Shown here: piece after piece, positions 15,160 to 23,248 of the stretch
How the letters are laid out: every line of letters begins with the position of its first letter
How positions within the stretch are numbered: position 1 is the first letter of the stretch
NCBI GenBank assembly: GCA_964466115.1
Contig: CAYXMH010000032.1
Coordinates: 1-28,482, forward strand
Length of the DNA stretch: 28,482 bases
Direction of reading: 5' to 3'
Source: Pseudolysobacter sp964466115
GTDB taxonomy: Bacteria > Pseudomonadota > Gammaproteobacteria > Xanthomonadales > Rhodanobacteraceae
Notes under the pieces: model-generated
What the model was told of the DNA's origin: nothing
The model's database searches: none
Seen by the model: the letters and a program-made list of their open reading frames with translations, nothing else
Made by a program: the position numbers and the translations under genes

Positions 15160-17055
15160 ATGGCCAGGCGAAGGATGGGGTTGAACGCGTTGCTGGTTTT
15201 GGGTTTGCTCGGTTTCGGTTCCTGCCTAAAAGCGCAAGAAACCTGGATACCCTCCGGTCCCGCATCGCTGATGTCATCGGTGGCGTATGGCCAAATCAGC
15301 GGGGCCGATCTTTTTGTCGCGGTGGGATCCAACAGCCCCTGGGCGGTCAGCAATCCCAGTAAGGCGGCGATCTTAACCTCGGCGGACGGCGTCTCGTGGA
15401 CCAATCGAGCGCAGGCATTGGGCAGCGTTAGCCAATTGAATAAAGTGGTATACGCGGCCGGCCATTTCGTGGTCGTTGGAGGGTCATCGACCACCGACGG
15501 CGTGATCCTCTATTCGACAGACGGCGTTGATTGGCACACGGCGAACGGTTTGCCGGGATCATTTGAGGGCTTGGCCACGGTATGCCGTGGTAGCGTGAAC
15601 GGCACCGGGGTATTTGTGGCTGCCGGGGGCGCGACCGTCGCCACCTCCACGGACGGTGAAAATTGGACGGTAACGCCGGAGGCTTTGCGTAGTCTCTACA
15701 GTCATCCCTATTACAACGAATACGTGCTCGATATCGTTTACGCGAGCGTAACCGGGCACGACATGTTCGTTGCCGTCGGTGGTAGGTCGGGACAAGACGG
15801 TTTTGCCTTGTTCGCGCATGATTTGGCCGATGTCGCCGCGTTGCGCAACGCGGCGTCCTGGGGCGCTGAATACAATTTATCCAATCAAATCATTACGGGC
15901 GTCGCTTACGGTCCCGGCAAATTTGTCGCGACCGGGTATCCGGTGAGCGGAAGTTCGGATCCCAGTGATGTCTACAGCCGGATTTGGACGGTCACCGACA
16001 GCGATCTTTTGACCAACGGCAGCAGCGCTACTTGGACGCGGCAAAACTCGGTGACCAATAGCTTGAGCGATGTCATTTATGCCAACAGCCAATTTACCGC
16101 GGTCGGCGGGATACTGGGCGGCAGTGTGGTATTGACCTCTCCCGATGCAACCACTTGGACGCCGCAAACGTTGCCAACGGTAGCGCTTAACGGCGGGCTC
16201 AGCGAAATTGCCTACGGTGCGGTCGGCGGTAGCGGCTTGTACGTCACCGCCGGTTTCAACGGCCCGGCGATTATGACCTCGCCGAATAGCAGCACTTGGA
16301 CCGTGCGGCGCTCATCGACCACGACCACCTTCAACGGCGTGGCCTACGGCAATAATAAATTCGTGGCGGTCGGTGACGGCTTGGAAATTTTTACTTCGAG
16401 CGACGGCGAGATTTGGGACGCCCATACCCCGGTTGCGGCTTCCACCCAGCAATTTTTCGGCGTGGCTTACGGAGCCGCGAGCGGCGGTAATCTGTATGTT
16501 GCGGTCGGCGGACAATTGCCGGCGATGGGGATGAGCGATGCTCCCGGGTTGTTATGGACCTCCAGCGATGGCGTCACGTGGACCGATCGTACTTCTGCAT
16601 TGCCTTCCAATGCGCATATCCTCAACGGCATTGCCTACGGTAACGGTTTGTTCGCAGCGGTCGGTAAAGCGGGCGTGATCTACACCTCAAGCGACGGCAC
16701 GACTTGGACTTTACCCGTCAATGACGACTATTCAACTTATCACTACGATCTTTCCAGCGTCAGTTACGGCCCGGGCGCCACGATAGCGTCGGGACTGGTT
16801 GCCCCCGGTTTTGTCGCCGCCGGGAAAAATCGCATTATCGTCGTTTCCAACTTGGCGGGCACGCAGTGGGGCACAGCGCAATTTACTTCACCGAGCTCGT
16901 TTGATCTTACCGGCATCATCAACGGCCGCGGTATTTTCGTCGAAGTGGGGTACGGCGTGATCGTCAGCCCTTACACCATTACCTATACAACACCGGCATC
17001 ACCTCGTCTTTTCCGTTTCTTACCGGCATCAGTTTCGGCAGCGATCAATTTGTGA
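15160..17055 (+). CDS. secreted BNR-like beta-propeller protein, 5' part of a frameshifted gene
   Basis: 631 residues from MARRRMGLNALL, with GGGGG six to ten bases before the ATG. A signal peptide (about 1-26) ends near LKAQ. The rest is roughly ten repeats alternating GVAYGNNKFVAVG and TSSDGVTWT-like units, the pattern of BNR/Asp-box propeller blades (sialidase- and Ycf48-like folds). No catalytic residues of sialidases are evident, so a binding or surface role is likelier. The last ~20 residues (from about PASPRLF) are out of frame relative to the repeat pattern, which continues in another frame from about 16985 to 17255. The product is exported. Confidence 0.8.
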   Translation: MARRRMGLNALLVLGLLGFGSCLKAQETWIPSGPASLMSSVAYGQISGADLFVAVGSNSPWAVSNPSKAAILTSADGVSWTNRAQALGSVSQLNKVVYAAGHFVVVGGSSTTDGVILYSTDGVDWHTANGLPGSFEGLATVCRGSVNGTGVFVAAGGATVATSTDGENWTVTPEALRSLYSHPYYNEYVLDIVYASVTGHDMFVAVGGRSGQDGFALFAHDLADVAALRNAASWGAEYNLSNQIITGVAYGPGKFVATGYPVSGSSDPSDVYSRIWTVTDSDLLTNGSSATWTRQNSVTNSLSDVIYANSQFTAVGGILGGSVVLTSPDATTWTPQTLPTVALNGGLSEIAYGAVGGSGLYVTAGFNGPAIMTSPNSSTWTVRRSSTTTTFNGVAYGNNKFVAVGDGLEIFTSSDGEIWDAHTPVAASTQQFFGVAYGAASGGNLYVAVGGQLPAMGMSDAPGLLWTSSDGVTWTDRTSALPSNAHILNGIAYGNGLFAAVGKAGVIYTSSDGTTWTLPVNDDYSTYHYDLSSVSYGPGATIASGLVAPGFVAAGKNRIIVVSNLAGTQWGTAQFTSPSSFDLTGIINGRGIFVEVGYGVIVSPYTITYTTPASPRLFRFLPASVSAAINL

Positions 17056-17255
17056 CGGTAGGTTGGACCGGGGACATCTTCCGCTACCGCAATGGCGACG
17101 GTTGGTCGCAGATGGTATCGGGCACGACCACATCGATGAACGGCATCGCGTACGGCAACAGTACGTTTATTGCCGTTGGCGATACCGGACTAATCCTGCG
17201 CAGTGCCGCCAATACGATTTTTAAAGAGGATTTCGAAGGCGAATATACACCGTAA
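17052..17255 (+). pseudogene. 3' part of the BNR gene after a frameshift
   Basis: In the frame one base back, codons from about 16985 read NTGITSS, then GISFGSDQFVTVGWTGDIF, GIAYGNSTFIAVGDTGLI and a terminal IFKEDFEGEYTP. These are further units of the same repeat plus the FE-type tail shared with other secreted proteins here. A single-base indel between about 16960 and 16990 would restore one reading frame of about 698 residues. It may be a real mutation, phase variation or a sequencing error; no obvious slippery heptamer was seen. Confidence 0.75.
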
Positions 17256-17289
17256 GATGTGCGGTCTTGCTTGTAAGTCGCATAGTCGC

Positions 17290-17341
17290 GTGGGTTGGGG
17301 TTCGCAGGCCTGTCCTGAGCTTGACGAAGGGCTCACCTTAC
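17290..17341. repeat. second palindrome family, copy b
   Basis: GTTGGGGTTCGC, then CAGGCCTGTCCTGAGC and GACGAAGGGCTCACC: the reverse complement of the copies at 14974 and 17472. The end beyond CTCACC is diverged, so the terminal inverted repeat is incomplete. It follows the BNR gene by about 35 bases. Confidence 0.75.
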
Positions 17342-17468
17342 CGAATTTAAATTTTTCGGCAAATCGACCGCGTTTCCATCTTCGTGGCAGGAAAGTACGA
17401 CGCTGGCGGTTACCGAGAAGCTGCTGGCTTCGGCGGCGGCCACGGTGCCTTGGAAGATATAGACCAGG
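17342..17468 (-). pseudogene. possible gene remnant between two palindromes
   Basis: Between two inverted copies of the palindrome, the minus strand reads LVYIFQGTVAAAEASSFSVT, then SVVLSCHEDGNAVDLPKN. That resembles the beta-rich end of a secreted protein but has no start of its own. Nothing else gene-like is visible in 17256-17615. This is a weak call. Confidence 0.25.
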
Positions 17469-17471
17469 CGC

Positions 17472-17524
17472 GTAGGTTGGGGTGAGCCCTTCGTCAAGCT
17501 CAGGACAGGCCTGCGAACCCCAAC
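17472..17524. repeat. second palindrome family, copy c
   Basis: GTAG (17472-17475) and GTTGGGG at one end, AACCCCAAC (17516-17524) at the other, with the same internal GAGCCCTTCGTCAAG, CAGGACAGGC sequence as copy a. Its orientation is opposite to copy b, 182 bases away. Confidence 0.8.
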
Positions 17525-17615
17525 GTCATCGAATCCAAAATGCGGGCGTGACATAAGATTCGTCTTATTCATCCACACCACAAACCGCAGCGTGGATGAT
17601 TTTTATACCTTTAGC

Positions 17616-19952
17616 TTATGGATCCTCGAAGCTATTGGTATAAACATGCACCACCGCGGTGTCGTTGCCAACGGCAGGTGTTCCGTCACCGCCGCCTGCA
17701 ACATTCGCCGAGTTGGTTGCCTCATCGGTGATCGGATCGGGCGCGCTGTTGTCGACGTCGGCAATCAATACGATATCCGGGTAACTCGCGCCATTGAGCA
17801 GTACATCGGCGCGTGTGCAGAAAGGCGCGGTGGGATCGGTTGCGGAATCGCAAGTCCAGCCCATGCCGTTTACCGAAGTTGCAGTCAATCCGGTTGGGAG
17901 CGTATCGGTGACAGTCACCGTGCTACCGTCCGTGAAGCCACCGGTATTGGTTACCGTTAAGGTATACGCGCCGCCAGCGGTACCTAACATCACGGTACCA
18001 ACATGAGTGATGGTGACGGTGAGGTTCTGTGGAGCGGGGGTGATGCTCGGCGATGGCACCGAATCCGAACCCGTGCCTGCGCCATTGATGGTAGCGACTT
18101 TGAACGTATACGCCGTGGCGTTGCTTAATCCGGTGACGCTGCATGTGGTTGACGTGGATGTGGGTGCGGCGCTCGCGCAGGTTCCTGCGCTGACGGAGGA
18201 GTAACTCATACCGTCGGTCGATTGTGTCAGCGCATATCCGGTGATGGTTGAACCGCCGTTACTGGATGGCGCGGTCCAAGACAAGATCACTTGCGTATTA
18301 CCGATTAAGCCGGAAACACCGAGCGGTGGATCCGCTGTGGTCGCCGGCGTCACGCTACTCGAAGCGGTGGAAGCAGCTCCGGTACCGACACCATTAATTG
18401 TTGCGACTTTGAACGTGTAGGCGCTGCCATTGGTCAACCCGGTCACTGTACACGTGGTCGATGTGGATGTGGGCGCCAAGCTTGCGCAGCTACCCGCCGC
18501 GACAGCGGTATAACTCATGCCATCGGTCGATTGCGTCACGGCATAACCGATAATGCCGGAACCGCCATCCATGGTTGGTGCTACCCACGATAAGGATACT
18601 TGTGTGTTGCCGCTGCTACCGGCTACACCGGTTGGTGCATCGGCGGTGGTTGCCGGCGTTACGCTGCTTGAAGCGGTGGAAGCGGTACCCGTACCTGCGC
18701 TATTAATCGCCGCTACTTTAAAGGTATAAGCGGTTCCGTTGGTCAGTCCGGTAACCGTGCATGAGGTTGAGTTTGAAGTGGGGGCTGAGCTTGCGCAAGT
18801 TCCAGCACTTACTGCGGTGTAACTCATGCTATCGGTCGATTGCGTGACAGAATATCCGGCAATTGCTGCACCGCCAGTACTGGCCGGTGCCGTCCACGAT
18901 AAGCTGACCTGCGCATTGCCACCGGTTCCCGCCACGCTGGTTGGTACGCCTGGAACCACGGCGGCAACCGTAAAGGATTGGCTTACCTGAGTTGCGGCGG
19001 CATAGGTGCTGTTACCAGCCTGATCGGCGTTAATCGTGCAGGTGCCGACGCTGAGAAAAGTCAGCGCGCCACCCGCGGTGATAGTGCACACGCCGGTGGT
19101 TGATGAAGTGAATGTCACGGTTAAGCTGGAATCGGACGATGCCGATAGCGTGGGTGCGGTACCATAATTTTGTGTGCCGGGGTTGTTGAACGTAATCGTC
19201 TGTGGGCACAAACTGGTGGTGAAGCTGGCATCGCCACCGTTGGTTGTGCCTGCGCTGTTCAGCCCCTTGACCCGGAAGTGATACGTCGTATGGCAGGTGA
19301 GACCGGTTAAAGCTCTCGAAACCGCCGTAGCACCCGATCCCGCTGTCACCGTTCCACCGGTGGTCGCGCCGACATTGGTGCCATAGCCGGTGTTCAATCC
19401 ATAATCGAAAGTGACGGTGGTCGTGGCGCCATTGTCGTTAACCGTACCGTTTAGGGTGGCGCCGGTTGCGCTGATGCCGGAAGCGGATCCGGTGGTGGCC
19501 GTGGATGGGATCGCCAATACGGTGACAGTAACGGTGCCACAGTTGGTGGTTCCAGGTTCGCCGCAGACCCCAAAGGTTTGTATGCCGGTGAAGTTCGCTG
19601 CCGGCGTGTAGTTGATGCGGTCATCGCTGGCGGTGGATTGGGTCGTGTAGGTTGCGCCGTTGTTGGGGCTTGGAACATAGAACCCACCCAAGCTTGGCGT
19701 TTGAACACCGGGCGAAATGCCGCTGAACCCCGGATCGCAATTGGCTAAATCGGTGGAATTAAAAATGTAGAGGTTGTTGGATGTGTTGGCGTTGACCGAA
19801 AAGGCGATGTTGCATGTGGGCAGGGCCCAAGCGCTGATCGGTGCGAAAAGGAGCAGCCCGGTTACGAGGGTGAAGACGCCAAGCCATGGTCGCGAAACAG
19901 ACCTTTCGGGGAATAGGCGAATACGTACGGCCAAAGATACTGCACACACCAT
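17616..19952 (-). CDS. secreted fibronectin type III repeat protein with DUF11-like domain
   Basis: 778 residues. I chose the ATG at 19952 because GGAGG lies seven bases upstream; the open frame extends 31 codons further without support. Signal peptide to about residue 44 (LGVFTLVTGLLLFAPISAWA). Then a cadherin/Ig-like region (YTPAANFTGIQTFGVCGE), an FN3-like domain with VTFDYGLNTGYGT, an MBG-like domain (QTITFNNPGTQNYGTAPTLS), three near-identical fibronectin III repeats of 103 residues, a DUF11-like domain (LTVTNTGGFTDGSTVTVTDT), and the tail VYTNSFEDP. It is exported, with no enzyme motif; adhesion or a matrix role is plausible. It is divergent from the 939-residue propeller gene, sharing a 422-base upstream region. 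Confidence 0.9.
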   Translation of the reverse strand: MVCAVSLAVRIRLFPERSVSRPWLGVFTLVTGLLLFAPISAWALPTCNIAFSVNANTSNNLYIFNSTDLANCDPGFSGISPGVQTPSLGGFYVPSPNNGATYTTQSTASDDRINYTPAANFTGIQTFGVCGEPGTTNCGTVTVTVLAIPSTATTGSASGISATGATLNGTVNDNGATTTVTFDYGLNTGYGTNVGATTGGTVTAGSGATAVSRALTGLTCHTTYHFRVKGLNSAGTTNGGDASFTTSLCPQTITFNNPGTQNYGTAPTLSASSDSSLTVTFTSSTTGVCTITAGGALTFLSVGTCTINADQAGNSTYAAATQVSQSFTVAAVVPGVPTSVAGTGGNAQVSLSWTAPASTGGAAIAGYSVTQSTDSMSYTAVSAGTCASSAPTSNSTSCTVTGLTNGTAYTFKVAAINSAGTGTASTASSSVTPATTADAPTGVAGSSGNTQVSLSWVAPTMDGGSGIIGYAVTQSTDGMSYTAVAAGSCASLAPTSTSTTCTVTGLTNGSAYTFKVATINGVGTGAASTASSSVTPATTADPPLGVSGLIGNTQVILSWTAPSSNGGSTITGYALTQSTDGMSYSSVSAGTCASAAPTSTSTTCSVTGLSNATAYTFKVATINGAGTGSDSVPSPSITPAPQNLTVTITHVGTVMLGTAGGAYTLTVTNTGGFTDGSTVTVTDTLPTGLTATSVNGMGWTCDSATDPTAPFCTRADVLLNGASYPDIVLIADVDNSAPDPITDEATNSANVAGGGDGTPAVGNDTAVVHVYTNSFEDP
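18035..18960. repeat. three tandem 309-bp repeats
   Basis: The marker TAACTCAT begins at 18202, 18511 and 18820, giving an exact 309-base period (103 codons). Each unit encodes one fibronectin III domain (VSLSW...YTFKVA.IN..GTG). High DNA-level similarity makes the array prone to copy-number change. Confidence 0.85.
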
Positions 19953-20260
19953 ATTGCGTCCTCCGCGCCAGGATTTTATCGCTGATGTTCCAGATTTAAG
20001 ACGGACAATACGCCATTTGTATAAGTGTATCCAGTATAACCTCAACTTGCCCTTTATAAGAGGTTTCGCTATCTGGATTTCCTCGACTCCTACTTTATGC
20101 CTGCGACAAGCTTGTTCGAGGCTTGGTGCAGTCCATCAAGAATGCATACGATAAGACGCAGAAATACTCAAAAACCTACGTAATGGAGGTTTTGTTGTTG
20201 CTATCGTCGGGATTCCAAAACTGCAAACTATTGTGAGAAATGGCGATAAATGCCTGGCCG

Positions 20261-20299
20261 AACCGCCAATGAGGCGTATTTTTAGGTAGATTGGCGGTT
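20261..20299. repeat. inverted repeat in the divergent intergenic region
   Basis: AACCGCCAAT (20261-20270) and ATTGGCGGTT (20290-20299) are perfect 10-base arms around a 19-base spacer. They lie in the 422-base gap (19953-20374) between two divergent secreted-protein genes and could be an operator or a hairpin. Apart from AT-rich stretches near 20355, nothing else stands out in this gap. Confidence 0.5.
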
Positions 20300-20374
20300 T
20301 CGGGGATGGCCAACAAGGCCGGTTGCTGTTAGCGGTGCTGTCTTGGCCATGGGGTATTTTAAAATCGGCGCATT

Positions 20375-23194
20375 ATGTTTGCTTCACGCATTCGTTTCTG
20401 GGTATGGGTTTGGATTCTCTGTTGCAGCGGGTACGTCGCGCCTGCGTTGGGCGCTAGCATTAGTAGCGCCGATAGCGAAGGCATGCTGTGGAGCCATGGC
20501 GCGGCTGTAGATCTTCAGACACCGCGCCCCCTGCATCCGAGTTATCAACCTCGATCTCACTTCAACTCCCGCCGCCAAGGCGATGTCCCGGTTATGGCAA
20601 CATCGTCCAAGATTGAGCGGCAGGCATTGCCGCGCACCTGGTCGCGCGAGGAGGAGTGGGAAGACATAGACGAGTTGCAAGAGCATTACGATCGAGAACG
20701 TGAGCTTGATCCCGATCAACGCCAAACCCTCTATCGCAAAGTGCTTGCGGCAGTTCCGCATACGTTGAGTATCGGCTATCCCGCATGGCAGCCAGTCGGT
20801 GGTGGTATTTACCCCGATGCCCTAAGCGCGGCTTACGCCATGAGTGGGCGTGTCAGCGCTGCGCAATACGCCTACGATGAAGCGCAAGCGATGACGGTGT
20901 TATGGGCGGCCGGGGCCGGAGGCGGGTTGTGGAAGGCGCAACGAATTGGCTCGTCCGAAAGTTGGGTTCCGGTCAGCAGTACGTTACCCGATCCGACCGT
21001 CGGCGCTTTCCTCGTCGATCGAACCGATTCTCGGCATTTATTGATTGGCACGGGTAACCAAGGGCGTTCGGTAGGTAGCGGTCTGTACCGCTCGCTCAAT
21101 GCCGGTGCGGATTGGGCGCCGATGGCGATGACGCCGACGCCGAGTGCTTTTTATAAAATTTTACAAGACCGCAACAATGCCGGGGTGATATTGGCCGCGA
21201 CCGACCGCGGCCTTTATCGCAGCGAGACCAATGGGTTGACGTGGGCGCAGATTTATTCCGGCGATGTAACGGACCTGGCGCAAGACCCACAAACGTTTCA
21301 GTTTTGGTACGCAGCGGCGCGCGGGGTTGGGGTATTGGAGTCCAATAATTATGGCGCTGCATTTCACCCCATCGCCGGCGATGGTGGGCTCGGTGAGGGA
21401 TTAAGCGCTCCGATCGGCCGTATGGCATTGGCCGTTTGCGAAAGCGCGCCCAATTACGTCTATGCCATTGTCGGTAATGATTTGAACCAGCTGGGTGGCG
21501 TGTACCGCTCGGCGGATTATGGCTATCACTGGACGCCCATTCGTAGTGAGGATCACATCAGTTTAAGTGCGGCTTCGCATGTCATGGCCATTGCCGTGCA
21601 TCCGGATAACCCCGATCGCGTGGCCATAGGCATCTACGCGGCCGAGTGGAGCAACGACGCGACGTCGCGCACGCCGAGTTGGAGTCAACTGGACGGCGGG
21701 CATTCGGACTACACCTCGCTGATGTTCGTGCCAGCGGCAGTATCCCCAGGCACAACCACCCTAATCGCCACCAACGATGGCGGAATTTTCCTGGTGGATT
21801 ACATGAGCGGTCACCTTGATGACCGGATGAACACCGCGGGGCTTAATATTGAAGAGCAACCCGAGCGCGCCGCTGGTATGTCCGGTAGCCGCAGCGAGCC
21901 GAATGTTCTGCTCGCGGGCCTGCAGGACAATGGCATTGTGCAAATTGATCGAGTGGCAGCACAGCCGGTATTTGCGCGTTTTCCCAATGTGGACGGCGGT
22001 CAAACCAGCATCTCGCCGGACGACGCCGATCAACTCTATTTCAGCATAGGGACGCCTTATACCCGAATTTACTCTCCCGATCGCGGCGCCAGTTGGACTG
22101 CGCTTTTTGATGCCACCAACGAAGAGGCGCCGCCCCTGGTGGTTGATCCGCGTCCAGGTTTGGCCGCTCCTAAGCTGTTCACGTATTTCACGGCGTCCTC
22201 GGCGAGCGTTTATGCGCGCGAGAATCTCAATAGAACGCCCCTGTCAACAAATGAAGCACTCACCATCACGGTAAATTTAAGCACGATAACGGTGCAGCTA
22301 TATGCGGGAGATAATACCGTCACCGCCGTGAATCGCATCCGCACCGCATTGAATAGCGCGGGTTTGGACAGCGCCGTCCATGTCGATCCGGGTGCGGGTT
22401 ATTTTGGCATTGGTGGGTATGAGCGCGGTGGCGATCAAAGTATTCGTGTGGTATCAAACCTAAGTGCCGGGCCAGGAACAACCGGTTTTGGCACCACGGG
22501 TCTTTCCTCAATGGGCCGATTTGGTGGGCTTTGGTATAAACCCGCCGCCACCACCGCGATGGATTGGTTACCGGTAGGCGTTGACGGGGCATTGGCGCGC
22601 GAAGTGAGCGCGCATACCTTTGTTGAAAAAGCCACTAATCCTTTTTACGACGTGTTGTACGTAACGGGTATTGATGGGGATTTGCTGGTATACGATTCTC
22701 AATACGCAGGTCCTATCGGGGCAATGCTGGGGCATGAGATACGAACCCCCGCATTAGCTACACGAACTTCGATGGTGGACGATGCCCGCGTGTATGCCGA
22801 TCGTTCCACACGACAGTGGGATACGGTGTACTTCAGCACCGGCGCACGCCGGCCGTCGCAGGCGTTTTTGAGCCTTGACCGCGGCGTAAGTTGGAGCGAC
22901 GTCACGGGAAATTTGCCCGAATTGGCGCCCGATGCCGACTACAACCAACTGGTTGCCAACCCCAACCGATTGGATGAGTTGTTCTTGGCGACTTCGCTCG
23001 GTGTGTTCTATAGCGGCGATCGCGGTCTTACTTGGGAGCCGTTCAATCAAGGCCTACCGGCGATAACCCGTGTACAAAGTCTGGTCCTGCAATCCGACAA
23101 CACGGCCGAACCGAGGCTTTATATTGGAACGAAAGGGCAAGGCTTTTGGTCGCGCTCGATATCTGACGTACTATTTGCAAATGGCTACGAATAG
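20375..23194 (+). CDS. secreted Asp-box (sortilin/BNR-like) propeller protein
   Basis: 939 residues with a signal peptide (about 1-26, ending APALGA). After a charged linker (about 80-125) there are at least six Asp-box motifs of the S-x-D-x-G-x-x-W type: near 239 (NAGADW), 283 (ETNGLTW), 380 (SADYGYHW), 568 (SPDRGASW), 833 (SLDRGVSW) and 880 (SGDRGLTW). These mark blades of one or two large propellers like Vps10/sortilin and bacterial exo-hydrolases. An inserted segment (about 610-690, ITVNLSTITVQLYAGDNTV) resembles the flagellin IN motif. The protein ends LFANGYE, the FE-type tail. No clear catalytic triad; the ribosome site before the ATG is weak. A surface or extracellular role is likely. 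Confidence 0.88.
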   Translation: MFASRIRFWVWVWILCCSGYVAPALGASISSADSEGMLWSHGAAVDLQTPRPLHPSYQPRSHFNSRRQGDVPVMATSSKIERQALPRTWSREEEWEDIDELQEHYDRERELDPDQRQTLYRKVLAAVPHTLSIGYPAWQPVGGGIYPDALSAAYAMSGRVSAAQYAYDEAQAMTVLWAAGAGGGLWKAQRIGSSESWVPVSSTLPDPTVGAFLVDRTDSRHLLIGTGNQGRSVGSGLYRSLNAGADWAPMAMTPTPSAFYKILQDRNNAGVILAATDRGLYRSETNGLTWAQIYSGDVTDLAQDPQTFQFWYAAARGVGVLESNNYGAAFHPIAGDGGLGEGLSAPIGRMALAVCESAPNYVYAIVGNDLNQLGGVYRSADYGYHWTPIRSEDHISLSAASHVMAIAVHPDNPDRVAIGIYAAEWSNDATSRTPSWSQLDGGHSDYTSLMFVPAAVSPGTTTLIATNDGGIFLVDYMSGHLDDRMNTAGLNIEEQPERAAGMSGSRSEPNVLLAGLQDNGIVQIDRVAAQPVFARFPNVDGGQTSISPDDADQLYFSIGTPYTRIYSPDRGASWTALFDATNEEAPPLVVDPRPGLAAPKLFTYFTASSASVYARENLNRTPLSTNEALTITVNLSTITVQLYAGDNTVTAVNRIRTALNSAGLDSAVHVDPGAGYFGIGGYERGGDQSIRVVSNLSAGPGTTGFGTTGLSSMGRFGGLWYKPAATTAMDWLPVGVDGALAREVSAHTFVEKATNPFYDVLYVTGIDGDLLVYDSQYAGPIGAMLGHEIRTPALATRTSMVDDARVYADRSTRQWDTVYFSTGARRPSQAFLSLDRGVSWSDVTGNLPELAPDADYNQLVANPNRLDELFLATSLGVFYSGDRGLTWEPFNQGLPAITRVQSLVLQSDNTAEPRLYIGTKGQGFWSRSISDVLFANGYE

Positions 23195-23248
23195 CACATA
23201 GAAACTCCGAACCGCGGTAAACTTAAGCCTCATCGGGGTTAATTGGGG

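Noticed and set aside
15160..17055. Sialidase function for the BNR-like protein
   Set aside because: Only blade repeats are visible; the Arg triad and Tyr/Glu catalytic residues of sialidases were not found.
16980..17055. Programmed -1 frameshift site in the BNR gene
   Set aside because: No X-XXY-YYZ heptamer followed by a strong hairpin was seen in the overlap.
18035..18960. CRISPR-like regular repeats
   Set aside because: The 309-base units encode in-frame fibronectin III domains with no short repeat/spacer structure and no cas genes.
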